Of a DNA stretch of 64,000 nucleotides, positions 7,981 to 16,333 are shown piece after piece. The first letter of the stretch is position 1, and every line of letters begins with the position of its first letter. Origin of the DNA: Lachnospiraceae bacterium (GTDB lineage: Bacteria > Bacillota > Clostridia > Lachnospirales > Lachnospiraceae); NCBI GenBank assembly GCA_015056945.1, contig SVFH01000012.1:30561-94560 (forward strand), read 5' to 3'. The notes beneath the pieces are model-generated. The model did not search any database. It was not told where the DNA came from and worked only from the letters and a program-made list of their open reading frames with translations. The translations under genes and the position numbers were made by a program.

Positions 7981-8042
7981 AAAGAATATTTGTTTTAATT
8001 TTGTGAAAATGCAAAATAAAAGCAGATATTCTTTTTATTTTT
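7981..8042 (+). terminator. Long-stem intrinsic terminator after antiporter
   Basis: A 23-bp stem with one mismatch and two wobbles (7981-8003 with 8012-8034), 8-nt loop, followed by TTATTTTTG. A small CCGG/CCGG hairpin precedes it near 7938-7953. Confidence 0.75.
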
Positions 8043-8109
8043 GTATGGTAATTTAGATAATTATCCTATATAATGTGAATATATTCAAAATAAAAGGAGG
8101 ATTTTTAAA

Positions 8110-9633
8110 ATGGAAGGATTGGCATGTATTGCTATCGGAATTTTAATAGCCATTATCGCTATTATCATTATTTTTGCAAGCGGTTATGTGAAAGCTCCGC
8201 CCGATATGGCATTTATTATTTCCGGTATTAAGAAGAAACCCAGATTTGCGATTGCGAAAGCAACAATTAAGATTCCGTTCTTCGAAAGATTGGATAAGTT
8301 GACACTTAAGTTGATTCCAATTGATGTTAAGACAAGTAACGCAGTACCTACAGCAGACTACATCAATATTAATGTAGATGCAACGGTAAACGTTAAAGTT
8401 AGTAGCGAGCCTGATAAACTTCAGCTTGCAGCAGAGAACTTTTTGAACAGACCGACCGAATACATTGCAGGTGTTGCAAGAGAAGTATTGGAAGGTAATG
8501 TTCGTGAAATCGTTGGTAAGATGAAGTTGGAAGAAATGGTTTCCGATCGTCAGAAATTTGCGAATCTTGTAAAAGAAAATGCAGAACCTGACCTTGCAGC
8601 GATGGGTCTTGATATCATCAGTTTCAACGTTCAGAACTTTGTTGACGGTAACGAAGTTATCGAGAACCTCGGTATCGATAACATCGTAAAGATTAAGAAA
8701 GCAGCTGCTATTGCAAGAGCTGAAAGTGAAAGAGATATTAAGGTTGCACAGGCAGCAGCAGACAAAGAGTCCAACGATGCTAAGGTTGCAGCTGAAACAG
8801 AAATTGCTAAGAAGCAGAATGAATTGGCAATTAAGAAATCCGAACTCCAGATGGAAGCAGATACCAAGAAGGCTATGGCTGATGCTGCTTACGACATCCA
8901 GCGTGAGGAACAGCGTAAGTCTATCGAAATTTCAACAGCGAACGCTGATATCGCAAGACAGGAACGTGAAATCGAATTGAAGCAGAAAGAGGTTGCTGTT
9001 AAAGAGCAGGCTTTGGAAGCAGAGATTAAGAAACAGGCTGAAGCTGACAAATATGCAGCTCAGCAGAAGGCAGATGCCGCATTGTACCAGCGTCAGAAAG
9101 AAGCGGAAGCGAAGCAGTTCGAAGCACAGCGTGAAGCAGAAGCTCGTAAGGCACAGGCAGAAGCTGATCGTTTCGCTAAAGAGCAGGAAGCTGCCGGTAT
9201 CCGTGCAGTCGGTGAAGCGGAAGCGTCTGCAATTGCTGCAAAAGGTCTTGCAGAAGCGGAAGCAATGGAGAAGAAAGCAGAAGCTTACTCCAAGTACAAC
9301 AAGGCTGCTGTGGCTGAAATGATGATCAAAGTTCTTCCTGATATTGCAGGTAAGGTTGCAGAACCTCTCGGACAGATCGACAAGATTACCATTATTGGTG
9401 GCGACGGCGGAAACAATGGCGTAGAGCAGGTTGCAGGCAATGTGCCCGTTGTTATGGCTAAGGTGTTTGAAAGCATGAAGCAGGCAACAGGTATTGACAT
9501 GGCTAACATCATCAACGCTGAATCTTACGATGCTAAGGTTAACCGCAATGTTAATCTTACAGGATTGGATGATATCAATCTCGTTGTGAAAGAGGCTCCC
9601 AAGGCGGATGCACCTTCCACACCGGCAGAATAA
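8110..9633 (+). CDS. floT: Flotillin-like SPFH protein
   Basis: A 507-residue protein, almost the length of Bacillus subtilis FloT (509). An N-terminal hydrophobic anchor (residues 1-25) precedes an SPFH/band-7 domain (about 30-200). A long alanine/glutamate/lysine-rich coiled coil (about 200-400) with the flotillin-type repeats EAEA follows, then a C-terminal oligomerisation segment. Flotillins organise functional membrane microdomains and interact with secretion, signalling and cell-wall enzymes. AAAGGAGG precedes ATG 8110. The usual NfeD-type partner (YuaF) is absent next to it. A second, different SPFH protein is encoded at 32028-33422. Confidence 0.92.
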   Translation: MEGLACIAIGILIAIIAIIIIFASGYVKAPPDMAFIISGIKKKPRFAIAKATIKIPFFERLDKLTLKLIPIDVKTSNAVPTADYININVDATVNVKVSSEPDKLQLAAENFLNRPTEYIAGVAREVLEGNVREIVGKMKLEEMVSDRQKFANLVKENAEPDLAAMGLDIISFNVQNFVDGNEVIENLGIDNIVKIKKAAAIARAESERDIKVAQAAADKESNDAKVAAETEIAKKQNELAIKKSELQMEADTKKAMADAAYDIQREEQRKSIEISTANADIARQEREIELKQKEVAVKEQALEAEIKKQAEADKYAAQQKADAALYQRQKEAEAKQFEAQREAEARKAQAEADRFAKEQEAAGIRAVGEAEASAIAAKGLAEAEAMEKKAEAYSKYNKAAVAEMMIKVLPDIAGKVAEPLGQIDKITIIGGDGGNNGVEQVAGNVPVVMAKVFESMKQATGIDMANIINAESYDAKVNRNVNLTGLDDINLVVKEAPKADAPSTPAE

Positions 9634-9661
9634 GAAGAGTTGAATAAGTAAAATAAACACT

Positions 9662-9701
9662 AAGAGGAGCAGTGATGAAATGCATCATTGCTCCTCTTTT
9701 T
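9662..9701 (+). terminator. Intrinsic terminator after floT
   Basis: A 16-bp stem: AAGAGGAGCAGTGATG (9662-9677) with CATCATTGCTCCTCTT (9683-9698), followed by a T run. Confidence 0.92.
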
Positions 9702-9830
9702 AAGAAGAAAGGGTTATGGAGTATAAGTGTATTTCTTTTATTTGCAATATATTCATAAAAGAAAACGCTTAATATGTGTTTATAATAAAAGATAAGTGTG
9801 TTTTTAGTGTGTTTTTTCTGAGAATTTTTT

Positions 9831-9911
9831 TTGCATTCTTTCAAAAATATGATAGAATATAGACGGATTCATAACAGAACTGAAGAGCGAAAATGGGGGG
9901 ATTTCGCGAAA
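9831..9911 (+). promoter_or_regulatory. Likely copA promoter and TTTCGCGAAA palindrome
   Basis: TTGCAT (9831-9836) and TAGAAT (9853-9858) with 16-bp spacing form a plausible sigmaA promoter. A perfect 10-bp palindrome TTTCGCGAAA at 9902-9911 lies between it and the ribosome site and could be an operator. It does not match the CopY or CsoR consensus I know. Confidence 0.45.
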
Positions 9912-9921
9912 CGGAGGAAAA

Positions 9922-12420
9922 ATGGACTTTATAGTAAAAGGAATGAGTTGTGCTGCATGCAGTGCACGTGTGGAAAAGGCGGTCTCCTCCCTTGATGGAG
10001 TTTCGGACGTTACAGTCAGTCTTTTGACAAATTCCATGAAGGTAGATGGGACGGTTACACCGGATAGTGTAATTGCTGCTGTAGAGAAAGCCGGCTACCA
10101 GGCGTTTGTTTCTTCAGGGAAGCGAGCTTCTTCTTACGTGAATCAAACTGAATCGGAAGCTGTTCTGAAAGATACCGAAACAAAGATGCTGCGGAATCGC
10201 TTGATTTCTTCGCTGATTCTGTTAATTCCCCTGATGTATATTTCTATGGGGCACGGAATGTTTGGATTTCCGTTACCGGAAGTCCTGGCAGATAATACAT
10301 TAGCGAATGCAATTACGCAAATGTTGGTTGCAGCCATGGTTATGGTTATAAATAAGCAGTTTTTCGTGAATGGTGTAAAAGGTCTTTTGCATCGTGCACC
10401 TAATATGGACACGCTTGTTTCGCTTGGGTCTTTTGCCGCATTCGGATACAGTGTTTTTGTTTTATATCGAATGACGGTGCTGGCTTGGAATGGTGAGCAG
10501 GCAGAAGCAGTATTGCTTGGTCATGATTTATACTTTGAAGCTGCAGCGATGATATTAACATTGATTACGGTCGGTAAAATGTTAGAAGCCCGTTCGAAAG
10601 GCCGGACAACAGATGCGATTCGGGGATTGATGCAGTTGGCCCCGAAAATGGCGTTGGTTCGTAAGGGAGATGAATGGGTAGAGATTCCCGTGGAAGAAGT
10701 GCAAATTGGTGACCGATTTGTTGTCTATGCGGGTGATGCTGTTGCCGTTGACGGTATTGTGGTGCAAGGGCATGCAACTATTGATGAGTCAGCTCTTACG
10801 GGAGAAAGCATTCCGGTAGAAAAAAAAGAGGGCGAGACTGTTTTTCAGGCGACAACAAGTTGTACAGGATATATAGAATGTGAGGCAGTACGTGTCGGGG
10901 AAGATACAACACTATCGCAAATCATCATGACTGTAAAAGAAACTGCGGCAGGGAAAGCACCGATTGCCAAACTGGCGGACCGGGTATCCGGGGTTTTTGT
11001 TCCGGTTGTAATGGGCATCGCATTTGTTACCATGATAGTCTGGCTTTTATGCGGAGAGTCAGCCGGCTTTGCGATTGCAAGAGGTATTTCCGTATTGGTA
11101 ATCAGTTGTCCGTGCGCACTTGGTTTGGCTACGCCGGTTGCAATTATGGTCGGAAGCGGTGTCGGAGCCCGAAGCGGAATTCTTTTTAAGAGTGCTGTTT
11201 CGCTGGAAGAAACGGGAAGAGTTCGCATTCTTGCATTGGATAAGACCGGAACCATAACCCGTGGTGAGCCGCAGGTTACGGATGTTGTTCCTTTTGATGG
11301 TGTCAGTGAAGAGAAATTACTTGCGTATGCATATGCGTTGGAGAGTTGCAGTGAGCATCCGTTAGGAGCAGCCATTGTACAATATGCGTCAGAAAAGAAA
11401 ATAGAAAAAAAAGACATAACGGAGTTTGAAACGCTTCCCGGGAACGGAATCAGAGGTGTTTGTGGAGGCATTGCTTTATACGGAGGAAGTCGTTCTTATA
11501 TTGAATCCCTGATGAAGCAAAAGGATGCATGGAAAGAAAAAGCAGATGCTTATGCCATGCAAGGAAAAACACCATTATTTTTTGCTGATGATGCCGGTAT
11601 GCTCGGAATGATTATGGTTGCCGATGTTTTGAAGGATGACAGTGTTATGGCAATCAAAGAAGCCAAAGCAAATGGGTATAAAACAATTATGCTCACGGGA
11701 GATAACGCCCTGACTGCTGAAGCGATTGCGAAAGAAGCCGGTATTGATGAAGTAATGGCTGATTTGTTGCCACAGGGGAAAGTTCTGGCAATACGTGATT
11801 TGAAGCAAAAAGGCAAGGTCGCAATGGTGGGGGATGGTATTAACGATGCGCCTGCATTGACAGAGGCAGATGTAGGTATAGCAATCGGAACCGGAGCTGA
11901 TATCGCAATTGATGCTGCGGATGTCGTATTGATGAATAACAGATTGACCGATGCTGTAAATGCTGTGAATATAGGACATAAAACATTAGCTGTCATCAAA
12001 GGAAATCTTTTTTGGGCATTCTTTTATAATTGTATCGGTATTCCGATTGCCGCCGGTGTGTTGGCAGAACCGTTCGGAATAACGCTGAATCCGATGCTGG
12101 CAGCAGCAGCGATGAGTTTATCAAGTTTTTGTGTGGTTACAAATGCGTTGCGTTTGAATTTGATGATAAAAGATAAAAGACAGAGTAAGCCTTACAAGGA
12201 GGAAAAAATAATGACAAAAACAATGGAAATTAAAGGAATGATGTGTACACACTGTTCAGGCAGAGTGAAGTCTGTGCTTGAAGAATTGGAACAGGTGGCT
12301 TCGGCAGAGGTTAGTCATGAAACCGGACTTGCACAGATTACTTTGAAAGAAGATATTTCAGATGATGTTTTGAAAGAAACAGTAATCAAACAGGGCTATG
12401 AGGTTGTGTCTATCAAGTAA
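9922..12420 (+). CDS. copA: Copper-translocating P1B-ATPase with fused C-terminal CopZ domain
   Basis: An 832-residue P1B-type ATPase exporting Cu(I). Order of elements: N-terminal HMA domain with GMSCAAC, eight membrane helices, actuator motif TGES (about residues 293-296), ion-binding C396-P-C398, phosphorylation site D440-K-T-G-T, and hinge GDGIND (637-642). Unusually, after the last helices (about residue 745) a short linker leads in frame into a second HMA domain starting at M764, with metal cysteines C775 and C778 (MMCTHC). The junction contains a ribosome site and ATG (see 12211), so this looks like copA and copZ joined by loss of a stop codon. The start is set by ACGGAGG before ATG 9922. 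Confidence 0.93.
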   Translation: MDFIVKGMSCAACSARVEKAVSSLDGVSDVTVSLLTNSMKVDGTVTPDSVIAAVEKAGYQAFVSSGKRASSYVNQTESEAVLKDTETKMLRNRLISSLILLIPLMYISMGHGMFGFPLPEVLADNTLANAITQMLVAAMVMVINKQFFVNGVKGLLHRAPNMDTLVSLGSFAAFGYSVFVLYRMTVLAWNGEQAEAVLLGHDLYFEAAAMILTLITVGKMLEARSKGRTTDAIRGLMQLAPKMALVRKGDEWVEIPVEEVQIGDRFVVYAGDAVAVDGIVVQGHATIDESALTGESIPVEKKEGETVFQATTSCTGYIECEAVRVGEDTTLSQIIMTVKETAAGKAPIAKLADRVSGVFVPVVMGIAFVTMIVWLLCGESAGFAIARGISVLVISCPCALGLATPVAIMVGSGVGARSGILFKSAVSLEETGRVRILALDKTGTITRGEPQVTDVVPFDGVSEEKLLAYAYALESCSEHPLGAAIVQYASEKKIEKKDITEFETLPGNGIRGVCGGIALYGGSRSYIESLMKQKDAWKEKADAYAMQGKTPLFFADDAGMLGMIMVADVLKDDSVMAIKEAKANGYKTIMLTGDNALTAEAIAKEAGIDEVMADLLPQGKVLAIRDLKQKGKVAMVGDGINDAPALTEADVGIAIGTGADIAIDAADVVLMNNRLTDAVNAVNIGHKTLAVIKGNLFWAFFYNCIGIPIAAGVLAEPFGITLNPMLAAAAMSLSSFCVVTNALRLNLMIKDKRQSKPYKEEKIMTKTMEIKGMMCTHCSGRVKSVLEELEQVASAEVSHETGLAQITLKEDISDDVLKETVIKQGYEVVSIK
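12211..12420 (+). CDS. copZ: Possible separately translated CopZ-like copper chaperone inside copA
   Basis: Within the copA frame, AAGGAGG at 12196-12202 sits 8 bp before ATG 12211. Internal initiation would yield a free 69-residue HMA protein beginning MTKTMEIKGM with MCTHC as the Cu(I) site, the size of a classical CopZ chaperone (about 69 residues). In many Firmicutes copZ is a separate gene beside copA. The ribosome site is as strong as that of neighbouring genes, so both a fused and a free form are plausible. This is inference; expression evidence is needed to confirm the free form. Confidence 0.55.
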   Translation: MTKTMEIKGMMCTHCSGRVKSVLEELEQVASAEVSHETGLAQITLKEDISDDVLKETVIKQGYEVVSIK

Positions 12421-12435
12421 AAGAAAGGAAATCTT

Positions 12436-13956
12436 ATGTTAAAGAAGTTATTGCAGTATAATCCGATTACAATTCAGTGTCATGATAATCCGGATGCGGA
12501 TGCGCTTGCTTCCGGTTATGCATTATATCGATTTTTTGAAAAGAATGGCAAGGATGTTTCTTTTATTTACAGCGGATTTAATAAAATACAAAAATCAAAT
12601 CTGGTGTTGATGCAGCAGGAATTACAGATTCCGATTAAGTATTATGAGAAGGAACAGCAGGGAATTCATTTCCCGGGGCTTCTTTTGACTGTGGATTGTC
12701 AGTATGGTGCAGGAAATGTGACAGAATTCTTTGCGGATGAATATGCGATTATCGATCATCACAGAATAGAGTGTGATAATGTGGATATGAGTCTGATTCA
12801 GCCGGCACTCGGAAGTTGTTCTACGCTTGTTTGGAATCTTCTGGAACGGGAAGGCTTTCATGTAACGGACGATGAAGGAGTCGGAACTGCATTGTATTAT
12901 GGACTTTTCACGGATACAAACCAGTTCTCTGAGTTGAGTAATCCGCTTGACAGAGACGCAATGGATTTGTTGCCGCACAATCAGAGTCTGATTACGCTGT
13001 TTAAGAATTCCAATATCTCTTTCAGCGAACTTGACGTGGCCAGTACCGCAATGAGAGGATATCACTATGAAAGAACCAATAAGTATGCAATTATTCGTTC
13101 TCAGCCTTGTGATCCTAACATTCTGGGACTGATTAGCGATTTCTTCTTACAGGTTGACGGCGTTGACAGCTGTGTTGTATTCAACGAAAACGGCGGAGGA
13201 TATAAGTTGTCCGTAAGAAGCTGTGTGAAAGAAATCAATGCAAGTGATTTAGTTGCTTTTCTATGTAATGAGGTTGGATCCGGTGGCGGTCACTATGAAA
13301 AGGCCGGTGGATTTATCAGCAAAAAGTTGCTGGCTGAAAAAATGGGAGATGTTGTAATAGAGGAATTCATCGGTAAAAAAATGGAAACCTATTTTGCAAC
13401 GTATGAGATAATCTATGCATCTTCCTATGAAGCAGATATCACCACCATGAAAAAGTACAGCAAAAAACAGATTCCGTTCGGTTATGTTAAGGCAGATGAG
13501 ATTTTACCTCTCGGCACACCGATTACCGTGCGTACCCTTGAGGGGGATTTTGACTTTAGTGTAGAACAGGATTTGTATATTATAATCGGTATCAAGGGAG
13601 AGGTCTACACCAATAAGAAGGCGAAGTTTGAAGCTGCGTATGAGAAAGAAGATATTCCGTATGTCTTTGAGGAATGCGTTATTTCGCCTGATTACGTTCC
13701 GCAGATTAAGAACAGGATTGACGGAACTACATTGGTTTTGACTGATTATGCCAAACGTTGCAGAACAACAGGCGTTGTCAGCATTTATGTGAAGCAGCTT
13801 GAAAAAAGTGTTAAGGTATTTCCGATTTGGGATAAAGAACGTTACATGACCGGAAAACCGGGCGATTATCTTGCTGTAAGAAGTGATGATTTGCACGATG
13901 TTTATATCATTGAAAATAAGATCTTTCAATGTAGTTATGAGGAAACGGAATCATAA
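12436..13956 (+). CDS. DHH/DHHA1 family phosphoesterase with C-terminal extension
   Basis: A 506-residue cytoplasmic protein. DHH motifs are intact: HDNPDADALASG (residues 15-26), TVDC, DHH in IIDHHRIE, and D in FTDTNQF. DHHA1 GGGH follows near residue 285 (GSGGGHYEKAGG). These give a two-Mn2+ active site as in nanoRNases and cyclic-dinucleotide phosphodiesterases. About 190 residues after DHHA1 form an additional beta-rich region of no family I recognise. ATG 12436 follows GAAAGGAAA, 15 bp after copA, so it may be cotranscribed. Its stop overlaps the convergent AraC gene by 6 bp. The substrate (oligonucleotide or c-di-AMP/pApA) is not determinable. Confidence 0.85.
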   Translation: MLKKLLQYNPITIQCHDNPDADALASGYALYRFFEKNGKDVSFIYSGFNKIQKSNLVLMQQELQIPIKYYEKEQQGIHFPGLLLTVDCQYGAGNVTEFFADEYAIIDHHRIECDNVDMSLIQPALGSCSTLVWNLLEREGFHVTDDEGVGTALYYGLFTDTNQFSELSNPLDRDAMDLLPHNQSLITLFKNSNISFSELDVASTAMRGYHYERTNKYAIIRSQPCDPNILGLISDFFLQVDGVDSCVVFNENGGGYKLSVRSCVKEINASDLVAFLCNEVGSGGGHYEKAGGFISKKLLAEKMGDVVIEEFIGKKMETYFATYEIIYASSYEADITTMKKYSKKQIPFGYVKADEILPLGTPITVRTLEGDFDFSVEQDLYIIIGIKGEVYTNKKAKFEAAYEKEDIPYVFEECVISPDYVPQIKNRIDGTTLVLTDYAKRCRTTGVVSIYVKQLEKSVKVFPIWDKERYMTGKPGDYLAVRSDDLHDVYIIENKIFQCSYEETES

Positions 13957-14823
13957 GGTTTTGTTTCGCGAAATAAATTCTGTGGGAGTACAGCCTGTGT
14001 GCTTTTTGAAAGCTTTAAGAAAGGTGCTGTATTCTCGAAAACCGCATACAGAAAGACTTTCCGCGATGTTGTGTCCTTTTATGAGACGGTTTTGCATCAG
14101 GCTTATTTTTCTGGCATTGATGTAATTATTAAGAGTGATTCCTGTATGATTTTTAAAAATACGGTATAGATGCGATTCACTAACGTAAAAGGCTTTGCAG
14201 AAGAAGTCATGCGTTACATTTTGGGTGAAATGTGCATCAATGCAGGATAGAATCGTTTCGAAGGGCAGGCTTGAAATATTATGTTCTGCATAGAATTGTT
14301 CCGGGTGGATTTCGGTTTCGGGAGAAGTTCTAAAGGACAGGCAGAGCGATAACAGGAATTCGAGACAGGCATGATTTGTATAAAAACCCGAACCGAATTC
14401 ATGCGTTGAATTCACCTGCTCATACAAATGTTTCAGACTTGATACGGTTGCCGCGGAAGGGAAGCGTAAATGCAGAAAATCCTGTTCCGGATGAATGCAG
14501 GCATTCCAGTTGTTATGGTATTGTAAAAGATTGTTCAGATATGCAGGATGAACAAACATTAAAAAGCCGCTGATTTGCCGGTTACAGGGATGCGGATGTA
14601 CGTATTCAAAGGGTCTGATAATGAGGATTGTGCCTTGCGTGATACGATATATGTGATTGTGTATCAGCATATTGAATGGGGCAGAGTCAGAATAAAAAAC
14701 AGTATAGACATCTGAGGGAAAAAAGGGCTCAGACAGAGGATGCTCTTTGAGTCGGATAAAAGAAAATGATTTAGATGAGAGACAATGCTCAAAGGCATCC
14801 GGAACGGATGCGAAGATATGCAT
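13951..14823 (-). CDS. AraC-family transcriptional regulator
   Basis: A 290-residue regulator. The N-terminal part (about residues 1-150) has the cupin-like AraC ligand-binding pattern, with HNHIYRI and PFEYVHPHP. The C-terminal 100 residues hold two helix-turn-helix units ending with the family block GFREYSTFLKAFKKHTGCTPTEF. ATG at 14821-14823 is chosen because AAAGGAGG lies 8 bp upstream on this strand; the longer open frame to 14952 lacks such a site. It is divergent from lgt with under 100 bp between and convergent with the DHH gene. The effector and targets are unknown; carbohydrate response is a common role in the family. Confidence 0.87.
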   Translation of the reverse strand: MHIFASVPDAFEHCLSSKSFSFIRLKEHPLSEPFFPSDVYTVFYSDSAPFNMLIHNHIYRITQGTILIIRPFEYVHPHPCNRQISGFLMFVHPAYLNNLLQYHNNWNACIHPEQDFLHLRFPSAATVSSLKHLYEQVNSTHEFGSGFYTNHACLEFLLSLCLSFRTSPETEIHPEQFYAEHNISSLPFETILSCIDAHFTQNVTHDFFCKAFYVSESHLYRIFKNHTGITLNNYINARKISLMQNRLIKGHNIAESLSVCGFREYSTFLKAFKKHTGCTPTEFISRNKTL

Positions 14824-14917
14824 GGAAAAAAACCTCCTTTGGATGGAGTATACTGAAAACAGAAATAAAGTGCAAGCTTTTTTTAATAAAAAAGAGAAAA
14901 GCGCAGAAGGAGTATTT

Positions 14918-15673
14918 ATGTATAACGATTGGCTTACAATAGGAAATTTCACTATTCACGGATATGGAGTGATGATTGCGCTCGGATTTATTTCAGCCTT
15001 ACTTATTTCGTATCATCGTGCCAAGGTGAATGATATGAAACCGGATGCAATTCTTGATTTGGCACTCTGGTGTGTAATCAGCGGATTTGTGGGAGCAAAA
15101 GGATTATATCTGATTGTGGAATGGAAGTCATTCATTGCTAATCCGATCCATTTTATCAGCGGATCCGGCTTTGTCGTATATGGAGGTATTGTGACGGGAA
15201 TATTAGTCGGACTCGGATATTGCAAGGTAAAGAAAATCAATTTTTTTGAATATTTGAATCTGATTGTGCCGCAGATTGCGCTTGCGCAGGGAATCGGACG
15301 CTTCGGCTGCTTCTTTGCCGGTTGTTGTTACGGTGCGCCTACAGAATCCTTTTTGGGAATTGTGTTTCCGGAAGGAAGTATTGCGCCGGCAGGTGTGAAA
15401 CTTTGGCCGACACAGCTTATAATGGCCTTTGGTGATTTGGCAATTGCAGGAGTGCTTTTGTTACTATGGAAGAATGAGAAACTGCGTAAATTTACCGGAG
15501 AGAGTTATATGCTTTTATACGGAATCGGCCGTTTCCTGATTGAATTTTTGAGAAATGATAACAGAGGCAGTGTAGGAGCACTTTCTACATCACAGTTTAT
15601 TTCGATTTTTATTGTTGCGCTTGCAATTATTTTGATTTCTGTCCGTCTTTTTTGGCAAAAAAAGAAAGGGTAA
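14918..15673 (+). CDS. lgt: Prolipoprotein diacylglyceryl transferase
   Basis: A 251-residue polytopic membrane enzyme that transfers diacylglycerol from phosphatidylglycerol to the lipobox cysteine of prolipoproteins. Recognised by GYGVMIALGF near the N-terminus, the VYGGI loop, the Lgt signature containing GRFGCFFAGCCYG (about residues 126-138, with the essential Arg) and the late GRFLIEFLRND block. AGAAGGA precedes ATG 14918; the open frame extends further upstream into the divergent AraC promoter region and is not used. It is slightly shorter than typical Lgt (260-290). Two predicted lipoproteins in this window (znuA product and a small one at 25754) would be substrates. Confidence 0.93.
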   Translation: MYNDWLTIGNFTIHGYGVMIALGFISALLISYHRAKVNDMKPDAILDLALWCVISGFVGAKGLYLIVEWKSFIANPIHFISGSGFVVYGGIVTGILVGLGYCKVKKINFFEYLNLIVPQIALAQGIGRFGCFFAGCCYGAPTESFLGIVFPEGSIAPAGVKLWPTQLIMAFGDLAIAGVLLLLWKNEKLRKFTGESYMLLYGIGRFLIEFLRNDNRGSVGALSTSQFISIFIVALAIILISVRLFWQKKKG

Positions 15674-15738
15674 ACATGTTTCATTTGCCGGTGGGATGAA
15701 TAACATAATAGAGAAAGCCGAATATATCGGAGGAAAGA

Positions 15739-16221
15739 ATGAGAATGATTCGCTATTATGGTATGGAACAGGAACGTGAGATGCCGGTGATTCCTTTGCC
15801 GAATCCCGGAGAAGGAGGTCCTGTTTATGACGGTACGGAAGAAACTCCTGATAACAATGAACCCGTAATGCCGCCGGTTGAAACTCCGCAGATGCCGCAA
15901 CTTCCGCAGTTTCCACAGTTTCCGCAGAAACCAGCCAGACCAATGATTCAGGTTCGCTTTGTCAATGCGGCAAACGGATATGAACCTTTTACGGTGTACT
16001 GGAATAACCGCAAGTTCGTAAATGGGCTTGCATTTAGAGAAACAAGCGGATATGAACCTGTAATGAAAGGGGATGGCATCATTACCCTGGCAGGTCCTGA
16101 CGGATACATCTATTACCAAAGACCGTATAGATTGGAAGGTTGCAGAGATTTGACAGTTGTTATTGTAAATACGGGAAGCAATCTGGAATTGGTCGAATTG
16201 CCTGAATACAATTGTAAATAA
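15739..16221 (+). CDS. DUF4397-like protein with proline-rich linker
   Basis: A 160-residue protein. An acidic, proline-rich N-terminal half contains a short repeat series (PQMPQLPQFPQFPQ, about residues 51-64). The C-terminal half, starting at VRFVNAANGYEPFTVYW, resembles the DUF4397 fold: VRFVNA, a hydrophobic patch, GLAFRETSGYEPV, then short strands. DUF4397 domains are usually on secreted or surface proteins; no signal peptide or anchor is visible here, so location is unclear. GGAGGAAAG precedes ATG 15739. It follows lgt by 65 bp and precedes the zinc operon promoter. Confidence 0.6.
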   Translation: MRMIRYYGMEQEREMPVIPLPNPGEGGPVYDGTEETPDNNEPVMPPVETPQMPQLPQFPQFPQKPARPMIQVRFVNAANGYEPFTVYWNNRKFVNGLAFRETSGYEPVMKGDGIITLAGPDGYIYYQRPYRLEGCRDLTVVIVNTGSNLELVELPEYNCK

Positions 16222-16239
16222 TTTGTAGATGCAAATCTA

Positions 16240-16267
16240 TTGACAAGAAATGAAAAGCGAGTATACT
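16240..16267 (+). promoter_or_regulatory. SigmaA promoter of the zinc operon
   Basis: TTGACA (16240-16245), 16-bp spacer, TATACT (16262-16267). The Zur box begins 5 bp downstream and would cover the start site. Confidence 0.85.
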
Positions 16268-16271
16268 AATA

Positions 16272-16286
16272 TGAGAATTATTCTCA
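16272..16286. promoter_or_regulatory. Fur/Zur-family operator
   Basis: TGAGAATTATTCTCA is a perfect 7-1-7 palindrome of the Fur-box type, placed directly after the -10 element. A Fur-family regulator is encoded at the end of the same operon, so autoregulated zinc repression is the simplest reading. Confidence 0.88.
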
Positions 16287-16333
16287 AATTAGTGTGCCCG
16301 CTTTTTTGGCGGATGAAAGGCAGATAATAACAG

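Noticed and set aside
8932..9660. 242-codon open frame on the - strand inside floT
   Set aside because: It is antisense to an intact flotillin gene, rich in Cys/Phe/Leu as expected from the reverse complement of Ala/Glu/Lys-rich coiled coil, with no ribosome site.
10845..11999. Long - strand frames inside copA
   Set aside because: Antisense to conserved P-type ATPase motifs; low-complexity Ser/Ala/Thr composition.
14747..14917. Upstream extension of the lgt frame
   Set aside because: It runs antisense through the AraC gene start; AGAAGGA and the Lgt N-terminus support ATG 14918.
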